Positions 8,353 through 16,441 are shown, numbered from the stretch's first letter. The stretch is 64,000 nucleotides of DNA from JBEKYD01 sp052325345 (GCA_052325345.1 JBKQVG010000217.1:35515-99514); one strand, 5' to 3'. Notes: generated from the letters alone by a model not told the origin. A program made the numbers and translations.

Positions 8353-9763
8353 CGCGATTTCGGGCGCCGGGATTCTCAGTTTGGCGCAGGATTTTCCGCC
8401 GGTCCCGGCGGCGGAGTGGGACGCGGCTGTCCGCGCCGATCTGAAAGGCGCCGACTACAATAAGAAGCTCGTTTGGCGAACCGAGGAAGACTTGGCGGTG
8501 CGGCCGTACTACCGGCGGGAGGACATGGCCGGCCTGGAAAGCCAGATGCAGGCGGCGCCCGGGCAGTTCCCCTTCGCCAGAGGCAGCGGGCAGACGTGGC
8601 AGGCGGCCGACAGCGCCAGTTTTCCCGGGACTGCGATTCGCGCCGACGAGTGGCACGACGCCGGCGCGCATGCCGTCCAGGAACTCGCCTGGGCGCTGGC
8701 CGCGGGGGTGGAAAAGATTGCCGAGCGGCCCGCCGGTCAATCGGTGGACGACGCCGCCCGGTCGATCGAATTTGTTTTCGCCGTGGGCTCGGCGTATTTT
8801 GTGGAGATCGCCAAATTCCGCGCCGCGCGCCTGTTGTGGGCCCGCGCCGTCGAAGCATTCCAGCCGGCGGGCCCGGCCGCTTGCCTGATGCGCCTTTCGG
8901 TCCGCACGGCGCGCCTGAATAAGAGCATCTTCGATCCCTACACCAACCTGCTGCGGGCCACCACCGAAGCGCTATCCGCGGTGATCGGCGGATGCGACCG
9001 GCTGGAAGTGGGAGCTTTCGGTTTCGACGCGCACCTGGCGGAGAACGTCCACCACGTACTGCGCGAGGAAGCGCACCTGGGGGCGGTGGCCGATCCGGCC
9101 GGCGGTTCGTATTACATCGAAATGCTGACCGATGCCCTGGCCCAGGCCGCTTGGAAGTTGTTTCAGCAGATCGAGGCTGCGGGCGGATACCGTGCGGTGG
9201 CCGCCTCGGGCACCTTTTCGAAGATGTTGCAGGAAACCCTGGTGGCGCGGGAAAAGGCCGTCTCGTCGCGCCGGCGCACGCTGGTGGGCGTCAACAATTA
9301 CCCCAATCTGAAGGAGAAGACTTCGGACGTGGTGGCACCCTCGGGCTCGCCGCGGCTGGCAGTTCCTTTCGAGAAGATCCGGCAGCGCACCGCCCGGCAC
9401 GCCGAGGCCACCGGCCGTTATCCCAAACTGCTGCTGCTCACTCGCGGCGACGTCAAAATGCGCGGCGCGCGCGCCAACTTCGTGCTGAACTTTTTCGGCT
9501 GCGCGGGCTTCGACATCGAGCAATCCTCCGATTACGCGGGCACGGACGCCGATTTGATCGTGCTGTGCAGCTCCGACCCCGAGTATCCGGCGCTGGCGCA
9601 GGAAGTCTGCCCGGCCGTCCAAGTCCCGGTGATGGTGGCGGGCAACCCCAAAGACCAGATCGAGGCCCTGAAGCAGGCCGGGGTGGCGGGGTTCGTGCAC
9701 GTGCAGAGCGATGCCATCCAGACCTTGACGGAATGGCAGAATCGCCTGGGAATGAAAGAATAA
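8333..9763 (+). CDS. mutA: Methylmalonyl-CoA mutase small (beta) subunit, compact form
   Basis: The non-catalytic partner of the B12-dependent mutase that interconverts methylmalonyl-CoA and succinyl-CoA. The 476-residue protein keeps the mutase-type TIM-barrel part (PPVPAAEWDAAVRADLKGADYNKKLVWRT split over the N-terminus; ADPAGGSYYIE; RRRTLVGVNNYPN) and a C-terminal B12-fold remnant (residues about 360-476) without DxHxxG, as expected for a beta subunit. It is clearly shorter than the 600-plus residues of classical MutA, mainly in the barrel. It overlaps the epimerase by 20 bases and is 3 bases before mutB, so the three are coupled. Confidence 0.88.
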   Translation: MPDSMPDAISGAGILSLAQDFPPVPAAEWDAAVRADLKGADYNKKLVWRTEEDLAVRPYYRREDMAGLESQMQAAPGQFPFARGSGQTWQAADSASFPGTAIRADEWHDAGAHAVQELAWALAAGVEKIAERPAGQSVDDAARSIEFVFAVGSAYFVEIAKFRAARLLWARAVEAFQPAGPAACLMRLSVRTARLNKSIFDPYTNLLRATTEALSAVIGGCDRLEVGAFGFDAHLAENVHHVLREEAHLGAVADPAGGSYYIEMLTDALAQAAWKLFQQIEAAGGYRAVAASGTFSKMLQETLVAREKAVSSRRRTLVGVNNYPNLKEKTSDVVAPSGSPRLAVPFEKIRQRTARHAEATGRYPKLLLLTRGDVKMRGARANFVLNFFGCAGFDIEQSSDYAGTDADLIVLCSSDPEYPALAQEVCPAVQVPVMVAGNPKDQIEALKQAGVAGFVHVQSDAIQTLTEWQNRLGMKE

Positions 9764-9766
9764 TCC

Positions 9767-11914
9767 ATGAAACCGGATTTTTCGAAAATCGATTACCGGC
9801 CGGCGGTCTCCGGCTCGCCAGCGCATGCGGGTGCCGACGGATCGGCCACCTGGATGACGGCGGAACAGATTCCGGTGAAACGGTTTTATACCGCCGCCGA
9901 CCTCTACGCCATGGAGCACCTGGACTACGCCGCGGGCCTTCCGCCCTTCCTGCGCGGTCCCTACTCCACCATGTACACGCTGCGGCCCTGGACCATTCGC
10001 CAATACGCGGGCTTCTCCACCGCCGAGGAATCGAACGCTTTCTATCGCCGCAACCTGGCGGCCGGCCAGAAGGGCCTCTCGGTGGCGTTCGATCTGGCGA
10101 CCCATCGCGGCTACGATTCCGATAACGAACGCGTGGTGGGCGACGTGGGCAAAGCCGGTGTCGCCATCGATTCGGTCGAGGACATGAAGATTCTCTTCGA
10201 CCAGATTCCGCTGGGGCAAATGTCGGTCTCCATGACCATGAACGGAGCCGTGCTGCCGGTGCTGGCGTTTTACATCGTGGCCGCCGAGGAGCAGGGCGTG
10301 GCGCCGGCGGCGCTGACCGGCACCATTCAGAACGACATCCTGAAGGAATTCATGGTCCGCAATACGTACATCTATCCGCCGGCGCCCTCCATGCACATCA
10401 TCGGCGACATTTTCCGGTATTGCGCGGCCAAAATGCCCAAGTTCAACTGCATTTCGATCAGCGGTTACCACATGCAGGAAGCCGGCGCCACGGCCGACAT
10501 CGAGCTGGGCTACACCCTCGCCGACGGCCTCGAATACGTCCGCACCGGAATCGCGGCGGGTCTCGATATCGACGGCTTCGCGCCGCGATTGAGCTTCTTC
10601 TGGGGCATCGGCATGAACCACTTCATGGAGATCGCCAAGATGCGGGCCGGACGGGTGCTGTGGGCCAAGCTCATTAAGAGTTTTCATCCCAAGAGCGCCA
10701 AATCGATGGCGTTGCGTACCCATTGCCAGACTTCCGGCTGGAGCCTGACCGCGCAGGACGCGTTCAACAACGTGACGCGCACGGCGGTGGAAGCGCTGGC
10801 GGCGGCGTTGGGCCATACCCAGTCGCTGCACACCAACGCGTTCGACGAGGCCATCGCCCTGCCCACCGATTATTCGGCGCGCATCGCCCGCAACACGCAA
10901 ATCTACCTGCAGGAAGAAACCGGCATCACGCGCGCCATCGATCCCTGGGCGGGCAGCTATTATGTGGAGAGCCTGACCCACGAGCTGATGCACAAAGCGT
11001 GGCATCATATACAGGAAATCGAGAGTTTGGGCGGCATGACCAAAGCCATCGAGACCGGCGTGCCGAAGATGCGCATCGAGGAAGCCGCGGCGCGGCGGCA
11101 GGCGCGCATCGATTCCGGTAAAGAGACGATTGTGGGCGTCAACAAATACATCGCGGCCGAGGAAACCGCGATCGACACGCTCGAGGTGGATAACCGCGCC
11201 GTGCGCGAGAGCCAACTGCGCCGCCTGGCGGAAGTTCGCGCCGCGCGCAACCCGCGGGTGGTGGAGGCAGCCCTGGCGGCTCTGACGCGCGCCGCCGAAA
11301 CCAACACGGGCAACCTGCTGGAGCTTGCCATCCAGGGCGCGCGCGTACGGGCCACGCTCGGGGAAATCTCCCAGGCGCTGGAAAAGGTATTCGGACGCTA
11401 TCAGGCTACCAATCGCACCATTGCAGGGGTCTACTCGGCGGAGAGCCAGGCCGATCCCGAGTTCCGCAAGGCGATCGCCATGGCCGAAGAATTTGCCGGG
11501 GAAGAAGGCCGCCGGCCGCGTATTCTGGTCGCCAAGATGGGGCAGGACGGCCACGACCGCGGGGCCAAAGTGATTGCCACGGCCTTCGCTGATTTAGGTT
11601 TCGACGTGGACGTGGGCCCGCTCTTCCAGACCCCGCGCGAAGCGGCCCGCATGGCCGCCGAGAACGACGTTCACGTGCTGGGCGTTTCCAGCCTGGCGGG
11701 CGGCCACAAGACCCTGGTGCCGCAAGTCATCGAGGAGTTGCGCCGGCTGGGCCGCGAAGACATCCTGGTGTTCGTAGGCGGCGTCATTCCTCCCCGCGAT
11801 TATGAGTACCTCGAAAAGGCGGGCGTGGCGGGCGTCTTCGGCCCCGGCGCCGTGATTCCGGTCTGTGCGCAGAAGATTCTGCACGCCCTGATGGGGAGCG
11901 CGCGTGCAGCATAG
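9767..11914 (+). CDS. mutB: Methylmalonyl-CoA mutase large (alpha, catalytic) subunit
   Basis: A 715-residue adenosylcobalamin-dependent mutase converting (R)-methylmalonyl-CoA to succinyl-CoA. Seen: substrate-binding barrel with RGPYSTMYTLRPWTIRQYAG, SVAFDLATHRGYDSDNERV, SVSMTMNGAVLP and CQTSGWSLTAQD; C-terminal B12-binding domain with base-off motif DGHDRG (first Asp about residue 594), then GVSSLAGGH and VGGVIPPRDY. Length is typical. It is followed by a large palindromic repeat (11982-12059) and then by the MeaB chaperone gene in the same direction. The complete active-site set makes it a confident assignment; isobutyryl-CoA mutase is less likely given the epimerase neighbour. Confidence 0.97.
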   Translation: MKPDFSKIDYRPAVSGSPAHAGADGSATWMTAEQIPVKRFYTAADLYAMEHLDYAAGLPPFLRGPYSTMYTLRPWTIRQYAGFSTAEESNAFYRRNLAAGQKGLSVAFDLATHRGYDSDNERVVGDVGKAGVAIDSVEDMKILFDQIPLGQMSVSMTMNGAVLPVLAFYIVAAEEQGVAPAALTGTIQNDILKEFMVRNTYIYPPAPSMHIIGDIFRYCAAKMPKFNCISISGYHMQEAGATADIELGYTLADGLEYVRTGIAAGLDIDGFAPRLSFFWGIGMNHFMEIAKMRAGRVLWAKLIKSFHPKSAKSMALRTHCQTSGWSLTAQDAFNNVTRTAVEALAAALGHTQSLHTNAFDEAIALPTDYSARIARNTQIYLQEETGITRAIDPWAGSYYVESLTHELMHKAWHHIQEIESLGGMTKAIETGVPKMRIEEAAARRQARIDSGKETIVGVNKYIAAEETAIDTLEVDNRAVRESQLRRLAEVRAARNPRVVEAALAALTRAAETNTGNLLELAIQGARVRATLGEISQALEKVFGRYQATNRTIAGVYSAESQADPEFRKAIAMAEEFAGEEGRRPRILVAKMGQDGHDRGAKVIATAFADLGFDVDVGPLFQTPREAARMAAENDVHVLGVSSLAGGHKTLVPQVIEELRRLGREDILVFVGGVIPPRDYEYLEKAGVAGVFGPGAVIPVCAQKILHALMGSARAA

Positions 11915-11981
11915 CGCACTTTCGTTGGCGGGCGCTGGAGCGCGCCTGGCCGCCGCTCCCCGGGAAGGCATGAAAGAATAT

Positions 11982-12059
11982 AGCCACAGATGAACACAGA
12001 TAAACACAGATTAGGAAAACAAAGGAGTTATCTGTGCTTATCTGTGTTCATCTGTGGCT
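11982..12059. repeat. Repeat A, copy 1: large hairpin of ~10-bp CACAGATRAA units
   Basis: A perfect 22-bp inverted repeat (11982-12003 with 12038-12059) continues, after one mismatch, as a 7-bp stem (CACAGAT 12005-12011 with ATCTGTG 12030-12036). Each arm is three ~10-bp units related to CACAGATRAA. The 18-base loop contains CAAAGGAG. It lies between mutB and meaB on the same strand, so it could limit read-through, stabilise the upstream RNA or present an internal ribosome-binding-like loop. Related copies are at 15353, 16485 and 47364. Confidence 0.85.
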
Positions 12060-12158
12060 CAAATTTGAATTTGTCACAGCTTATGACGGTCGCGGATGCG
12101 CCACGGTGGAGTCAGGTGGCCGGGTGCGACATCCAACGTCACGCGCGGCGGCGGAACC

Positions 12159-13181
12159 GTGCCTGGCACTGAGGCGGGCACGCATCGCCGCCGGCGCTTG
12201 CCGCTGGAGCGCTACCTCGAAGGCATTCTGGGCGGCGACCGCATCGTCCTGGCGCGCGCCATCACCGTGGTGGAAAGCGATCTGGCCGCCGATAACGACC
12301 TGGCCGCGCGGCTGCTCGACGCCATTCTGCCCTACAGCGGCAATTCCCGGCGCGTGGGCATTACCGGCGTGCCCGGGGTCGGGAAAAGCACGTTCATCGA
12401 CGCCCTGGGCTTGCACCTGATTCACGAGCGGGGCGAGCGCGTGGCGGTGCTGAGCATCGATCCCTCGAGTCCCATTTCCCAAGGCAGCATACTGGGCGAC
12501 AAAACCCGTATGGAGCGGCTGAGCGTGGAGGAGAACGCCTTCATCCGCCCCTCGGCGGCACGCGGCCATCTGGGCGGCGTGGCGCGGCGCACCCGCGAAA
12601 CCATCCTGCTGTGCGAAGCCGCCGGCTTTGAGAACGTCCTGGTGGAAACCGTGGGCGTGGGCCAGTCGGAGACGGCGGTCCGCTCCATGACCGACTTCTT
12701 TCTGCTGCTGATGCTGGCGGGCGCCGGGGACGAACTGCAGGGAATGAAGCGCGGCATCATCGAAATGATCGACGGCATGGCTATCAACAAAGCCGATGGC
12801 GACAACCGGCGGCGAGCCGAGCGGGCGCGGACGGAATACGCCGGAGCGCTGCATTTGTTCCCCGCGCCGGCCGATGGCTGGCTGCCGCCGGTGGTCACCT
12901 GCTCGGCGCTCGATGGCTCGGGCATCGCCGAAATCTGGGAAACCATTCTGCGCCACCGCCGGCACATGGAGGCGGGCGGTCATCTCGCCCGGCGCCGCAG
13001 CCGGCAGGCGCTCGAATGGATGAAGGAGCTGATCGCGCTCGGGTTGGAGAACGCCTTCCGCCGCCACGCCGCGGTCGCGGCCCGAATGCTCGAGCTGGAA
13101 GAGGCCGTTTCGCGCGGCCAGGCGACGCCGTTCGCCGCCAGCCGCGAGCTGCTCGATCTTTTTCACCGCAAGGAGAAGTAA
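12159..13181 (+). CDS. meaB: MeaB/ArgK-type GTPase, methylmalonyl-CoA mutase chaperone
   Basis: A G3E-family GTPase that gates cobalamin loading and protects methylmalonyl-CoA mutase from inactivation. Seen: P-loop GVPGVGKST, SIDPSSPISQGSILGDKTRM, FIRPSAARGHLGG, the ETVGVGQSE switch, INKADGDN (NKxD) and TCSALDGSG. The C-terminal helical dimerisation part is present. I place the start at GTG 12159 because homologues begin close to the LERYLEGIL helix; an in-frame ATG at 12096 would add 21 low-complexity residues, and neither has a good ribosome-binding site. The gene is separated from mutB by hairpin repeat A1 but is functionally tied to it. With this start it has 340 residues, in the family range. 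Confidence 0.94.
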   Translation: MPGTEAGTHRRRRLPLERYLEGILGGDRIVLARAITVVESDLAADNDLAARLLDAILPYSGNSRRVGITGVPGVGKSTFIDALGLHLIHERGERVAVLSIDPSSPISQGSILGDKTRMERLSVEENAFIRPSAARGHLGGVARRTRETILLCEAAGFENVLVETVGVGQSETAVRSMTDFFLLLMLAGAGDELQGMKRGIIEMIDGMAINKADGDNRRRAERARTEYAGALHLFPAPADGWLPPVVTCSALDGSGIAEIWETILRHRRHMEAGGHLARRRSRQALEWMKELIALGLENAFRRHAAVAARMLELEEAVSRGQATPFAASRELLDLFHRKEK

Positions 13182-13190
13182 GTTACCGTC

Positions 13191-14285
13191 ATGTCCATTC
13201 CATTTCCCCGCCTCACCGCGGAGGAAGCCGCCGGTCGCATATGCCACGGCCAGACCGTGGGTTTCAGCGGCTTCACGCCGGCCGGCGCCGCCAAGGCGAT
13301 CCCGCAGGCGATCGCCCGCCGGGCGGAAGAAGAACACGCCGCCGGGCGCAAGTTCCAGATCGGCGTGCTCACCGGCGCCTCCACCGGCCCGTCGCTCGAT
13401 GGCGCGCTGGCCAAGGCCCACGCCATCAGTTTCCGCACCCCTTATCAATCCAACGCCGATTTGCGCGCGGAGATCAACCGCGGCGGCACGCGTTTTGTCG
13501 ACATGCACCTTTCCATGCTGCCGCAGATGGTGCGCTACGGGTTTTTGGGGCCGCTGCAATCGGGCGTCGGCAATATCGCCAACAGCGTGCTCGGCGCGCT
13601 CGGCCGGCATCCCGACATTCCGGCCTTCGAAATGTATACCGAGGTGCTGCAGGACGCCGTGGTGCCATTGCTTGAAAGCGGGCGCTGCCGTTTTGCTTCC
13701 ACCTGCTCGCTTACCCTCAGCCCCGAAGTGATGCGGCGCGTCACCGGCAATCTGCCCTTCTTCCGTCCGCGAATTCTGATGCGCCCGCAGGAGATCAGCA
13801 ACCATCCGGAAATCGTGCGCCGGCTGGGCATCGTCTCCATGAATACGGCCATCGAGGTGGACCTGTTCGGCAACGTCAACTCCACCCACGTCATGGGCCG
13901 GCAGATGATGAACGGCATCGGCGGCTCCGGCGATTTCACCCGCAACGCGTACCTTTCGGTTTTCAGTTGCCCATCCACGGCCAAGGGCGGGAAGATTTCC
14001 GCCATCGTGCCGCTGGCGACGCACGTCGATCACAGCGAGCATTCCGTGCAGGTGGTCATCACCGAGCAGGGCGTGGCTGACCTGCGCGGCCTGGACCCGC
14101 ACGAGCGCGCGAGGCTCATCATCGAGCGCTGCGCCCATCCCGACTACCGTCCGCAGTTGCACCAGTACCTGGAGCTGGTCAAGCAGGGCCACAGCCCGCA
14201 ATCGCTTTCCCTCGCCTTCGCCATGCACCGCCAGTTCGCCCGGAGCGGGACCATGGCCGGCGTGGTGTGGGAAGAATGGCGGTAG
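13191..14285 (+). CDS. ScpC-like propionyl-CoA:succinate CoA-transferase with internal deletion
   Basis: Acetyl-CoA hydrolase/transferase family, closest in wording to ScpC (propionyl-CoA + succinate to propionate + succinyl-CoA): VGFSGFTPAGAAKAIP, FQIGVLTGAS, FVDMHLSMLPQMVRYGF, PLQSGVGNIANSVL, MYTEVLQD with the expected catalytic Glu, RPQEISNHPEI, NSTHVMG, MNGIGGSGDFTRNAYLS, SHVDHSEHSVQV-like and TEQGVADLRGL. It has only 364 residues, whereas family members have about 490-510. Residues YGFLG run directly into PLQSGVGN, so a block of roughly 130 residues from the N-terminal domain is missing without a frameshift. Both flanks are well conserved, so the deletion looks recent or is an assembly error. 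Its place after mutB and meaB fits the ScpC role; activity is doubtful. Confidence 0.85.
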   Translation: MSIPFPRLTAEEAAGRICHGQTVGFSGFTPAGAAKAIPQAIARRAEEEHAAGRKFQIGVLTGASTGPSLDGALAKAHAISFRTPYQSNADLRAEINRGGTRFVDMHLSMLPQMVRYGFLGPLQSGVGNIANSVLGALGRHPDIPAFEMYTEVLQDAVVPLLESGRCRFASTCSLTLSPEVMRRVTGNLPFFRPRILMRPQEISNHPEIVRRLGIVSMNTAIEVDLFGNVNSTHVMGRQMMNGIGGSGDFTRNAYLSVFSCPSTAKGGKISAIVPLATHVDHSEHSVQVVITEQGVADLRGLDPHERARLIIERCAHPDYRPQLHQYLELVKQGHSPQSLSLAFAMHRQFARSGTMAGVVWEEWR

Positions 14286-14384
14286 GGAAGGTGGGGCCGT
14301 TGCATTGAAACTACACGCCGTAACCGCGGACGACAAGCAATGCCTGGCCGGACGGGAGACAACCACACACATAACCTGCCGAAA

Positions 14385-14413
14385 TTGGCATTTTGGCCGA
14401 TAAACAGTTATAA
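14385..14413 (+). promoter_or_regulatory. Candidate sigma70-type promoter upstream of the S24-like gene
   Basis: TTGGCA (14385-14390), a 17-base spacer and TTATAA (14408-14413; TATAAA overlaps one base later). It lies about 25 bases before the first possible start codon of the S24-peptidase-like gene. The spacing and match are good for a housekeeping promoter; there is no experimental support. Confidence 0.5.
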
Positions 14414-14438
14414 AGGATAGGAATCCTTCGGTTCGCCG

Positions 14439-15332
14439 TTGAGCTATCGCCCGATGCCCACGCTCGTTCCCATCACCGCTCGAAGTCTCGCGGGCCGGCG
14501 GCCGGGGGAGTATGTCGTGCTGGAAGCGGCTTTCCCGTCGCAACCTGCGGCCAACCTGGGCGTGCTGCTGCTCGACCCCGCGAGCGACCGCCTGTGGATT
14601 CGGATGCGGCAGGATTTCAGTCCGTTGTTTCCCTCTCAACCTATTGATTCACAAGCGGGTTCCAGAGCTGACTCCGAAGACGGCCTGATTCCTGAGCTGG
14701 ATCCCGGCCTGCTACCTCTGCTCGAGAGCGACATGCGCAAGGAAGCGGACAGGCTGGGCGGCGCGGCCTGGCTCGAATCCCTCGAGGACAGTCTTTCCAA
14801 TGTTTTGCGCGTATCCGGCCGGCGCCGGATAGCGGTGGATTCCTTTACGCGAGCGCTCGATCGTCTCTATGAGGAACACGTCGAGCCGCTCGAAGTCGGC
14901 CGGTTTGTCACTCACCTCCCGCTCTACGCCTTGCGCGCCGCGGCGGGCCGCCTGGGCGAAGAAATGGAAGCGGCCGAGGAGGACTGGGTGCGGGCGCCCG
15001 AAGGGTTGCGCCTGACGCCCGACCTGTTTGTGGCCCACGTGGTTGGCCGGTCGATGGAGCCGCGCATTCCCGATGGCAGTCTCAACCTGTTCCGTTTGCA
15101 TCCGGCAGGGTCCCGGCAGAACAAGATTCTGCTGATTCAGCGGTATGGCGTGACCGATGAGAGCGCGCGCTATACCGTCAAGAAGTACACCAGCACCAAG
15201 GTGGCTGTGGGCGAAGACCAATGGCGGCACGAACGTGTCCGGCTGGAGCCGCTGAATCCCGAGTATGAAGCGTGGGATGTAGGCCCGGAGGATTTCGCGG
15301 TGGTGGCCGAATGGCTGCGCGTGATCGAGTGA
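14439..15332 (+). CDS. S24 (LexA/UmuD-like) peptidase-domain protein with uncharacterised N-terminal domain
   Basis: A 297-residue protein whose C-terminal half (about 190-297) is an S24 signal-peptidase-like fold: FVAHVVGRSMEPRIPDGS with the nucleophile Ser (about 205), and ARYTVKKYTS with the general-base Lys (about 248). The N-terminal 160 residues (ITARSLAGRRPGEYVVLEAA, a central helical part) match nothing I can name and contain no helix-turn-helix that I recognise, so it is not a classical LexA. It could be an autocleaving regulator or a stress-linked peptidase. The start used is TTG 14439; ATG 14454 is a reasonable alternative. A good promoter lies just upstream, suggesting its own transcription, with mutY downstream across a repeat hairpin. 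Confidence 0.75.
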   Translation: MSYRPMPTLVPITARSLAGRRPGEYVVLEAAFPSQPAANLGVLLLDPASDRLWIRMRQDFSPLFPSQPIDSQAGSRADSEDGLIPELDPGLLPLLESDMRKEADRLGGAAWLESLEDSLSNVLRVSGRRRIAVDSFTRALDRLYEEHVEPLEVGRFVTHLPLYALRAAAGRLGEEMEAAEEDWVRAPEGLRLTPDLFVAHVVGRSMEPRIPDGSLNLFRLHPAGSRQNKILLIQRYGVTDESARYTVKKYTSTKVAVGEDQWRHERVRLEPLNPEYEAWDVGPEDFAVVAEWLRVIE

Positions 15333-15352
15333 GGCCAGCAATGAAGAAATAT

Positions 15353-15430
15353 AGCCGCCGATAAACACCGATGAACGCCGATAACGAAATCAAAGGATTT
15401 ATCGGTGTTCATCGGCGTTCATCGGCGGCT
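15353..15430. repeat. Repeat A, copy 2: hairpin overlapping the mutY 5' end
   Basis: Arms 15353-15384 and 15398-15430 pair over about 32 bp with three transition mismatches (G-U type in RNA). Units read CGCCGATAAA CACCGATGAA CGCCGATAAC. The loop contains CAAAGGA, as in copy 1. The only ATG in frame with MutY (15371) lies inside the left arm, so this element appears to supply the start region of that gene. Confidence 0.85.
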
Positions 15431-16441
15431 CAATTCAAAGGCATTGGCTCGTCTCTTCTCGCTTGGTACCGAAAGGCGCACCGCGATTTGCCCTGGCGGC
15501 GTACCCGCGATCCTTACCGCGTCTGGGTTTCCGAGATCATGCTGCAGCAGACCCGCGCCCAGGCGGTAATCCCTTATTATCAGCGATTTCTGGACCGGTA
15601 TCCCAGCCTGGAGGCGTTGGCCTCGGCCCGCGAAGAGGAAGTACTCGCCATCTGGAGCGGGTTGGGCTACTACTCGCGCGCGCGGAATCTGCTGGGCGCC
15701 GCCAGGCAGGTGGCCGCAGCCGGCCGATTTCCGGACGAGATCGCGGAACTCCGCGCTCTTCCCGGGATAGGGGATTATACCGCCGCGGCCATCGCCAGCA
15801 TCGCCTTTGGCCGGCCCAACGCGGTGGTGGACGGCAATGTGCTCCGGGTGGTGGCGCGAGTCTCGAACGACGCCGCCGATATCGGCGCCCCCGCTACGCG
15901 GCGCCGGCACGGTGAGACCGCGCAAGCCTGGCTGGTGCGCCGCGATCCGGGCGGCTTTAACCAAGCCCTCATGGAGCTGGGCGCTACCGTCTGCCTGCCC
16001 CGCAATCCGCTTTGCGGCGCTTGCCCGATCTCGGACGGCTGCCAGGCGAGGCAAGCCGGCACCGCCGGACAATTGCCGGTGAAACTGCGCCGCGCGGAGC
16101 CAGTGGAAGTACGCGAAACGCTCTTGCTTGTGGAACGCTCCGGCCGGGTATTGCTGCGCCGGCGGGAGGGTTCCCTTGAGCGCATGGCGGGCTTTTGGGA
16201 CCTGCCTTCCCCCGGGCAGCTTCCCGGGGCGCGCGTGGGCGCCGTCCTGGGAGAGTTTCGCCATTCCATCACGCACCATCGATACCGGATCACGGTGGCG
16301 CGGGCGGAAGCCCCGAAGCCTCCGCCGGCGCGAGGCGCGTTTGCCTGGATGGAGGCCGGCCGGCGGGGAAATGTGCCCCTCAGCACAACCGCCCGAAAAG
16401 CCCTGAACCTGGCCGCCAAAGCTCCGCCTGCGGCTCCATAG
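15371..16441 (+). CDS. mutY: A/G-specific adenine DNA glycosylase MutY
   Basis: Base-excision repair enzyme that removes adenine mispaired with 8-oxoguanine. Seen: WRRTRDPYRVWVSEIMLQQTR with the catalytic Glu, helix-hairpin-helix LPGIGDYTAAAI, catalytic Asp in NAVVDGNVLRVV, the 4Fe-4S ligands C-x6-C-x2-C-x5-C (CLPRNPLCGACPISDGC), and a C-terminal NUDIX-like recognition domain (about 235-340). The conserved protein begins near SLLAWYRKAHRDLPW, about residue 28. The only ATG in frame, at 15371, falls within repeat A2, so residues 1-20 are encoded by the hairpin; an ATT at 15443 is the sole nearer non-standard option. No clear ribosome-binding site is seen. Identity is secure; the exact start is not. 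Confidence 0.94.
   Translation: MNADNEIKGFIGVHRRSSAAQFKGIGSSLLAWYRKAHRDLPWRRTRDPYRVWVSEIMLQQTRAQAVIPYYQRFLDRYPSLEALASAREEEVLAIWSGLGYYSRARNLLGAARQVAAAGRFPDEIAELRALPGIGDYTAAAIASIAFGRPNAVVDGNVLRVVARVSNDAADIGAPATRRRHGETAQAWLVRRDPGGFNQALMELGATVCLPRNPLCGACPISDGCQARQAGTAGQLPVKLRRAEPVEVRETLLLVERSGRVLLRRREGSLERMAGFWDLPSPGQLPGARVGAVLGEFRHSITHHRYRITVARAEAPKPPPARGAFAWMEAGRRGNVPLSTTARKALNLAAKAPPAAP

Noticed and set aside
11900..12160. Possible cobalamin riboswitch near the B12-dependent mutase genes
   Set aside because: No B12-box-like sequence; the structure present is the palindromic repeat A1.
11990..12172. Short frame reading NTDKHRLG...LCLSVFICG
   Set aside because: It is a translation of repeat hairpin A1; the same artefact peptide appears at other copies of the repeat.
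12081..14639. 852-codon minus-strand frame opposite meaB and the CoA-transferase
   Set aside because: Antisense shadow of two conserved plus-strand genes; low-complexity composition.
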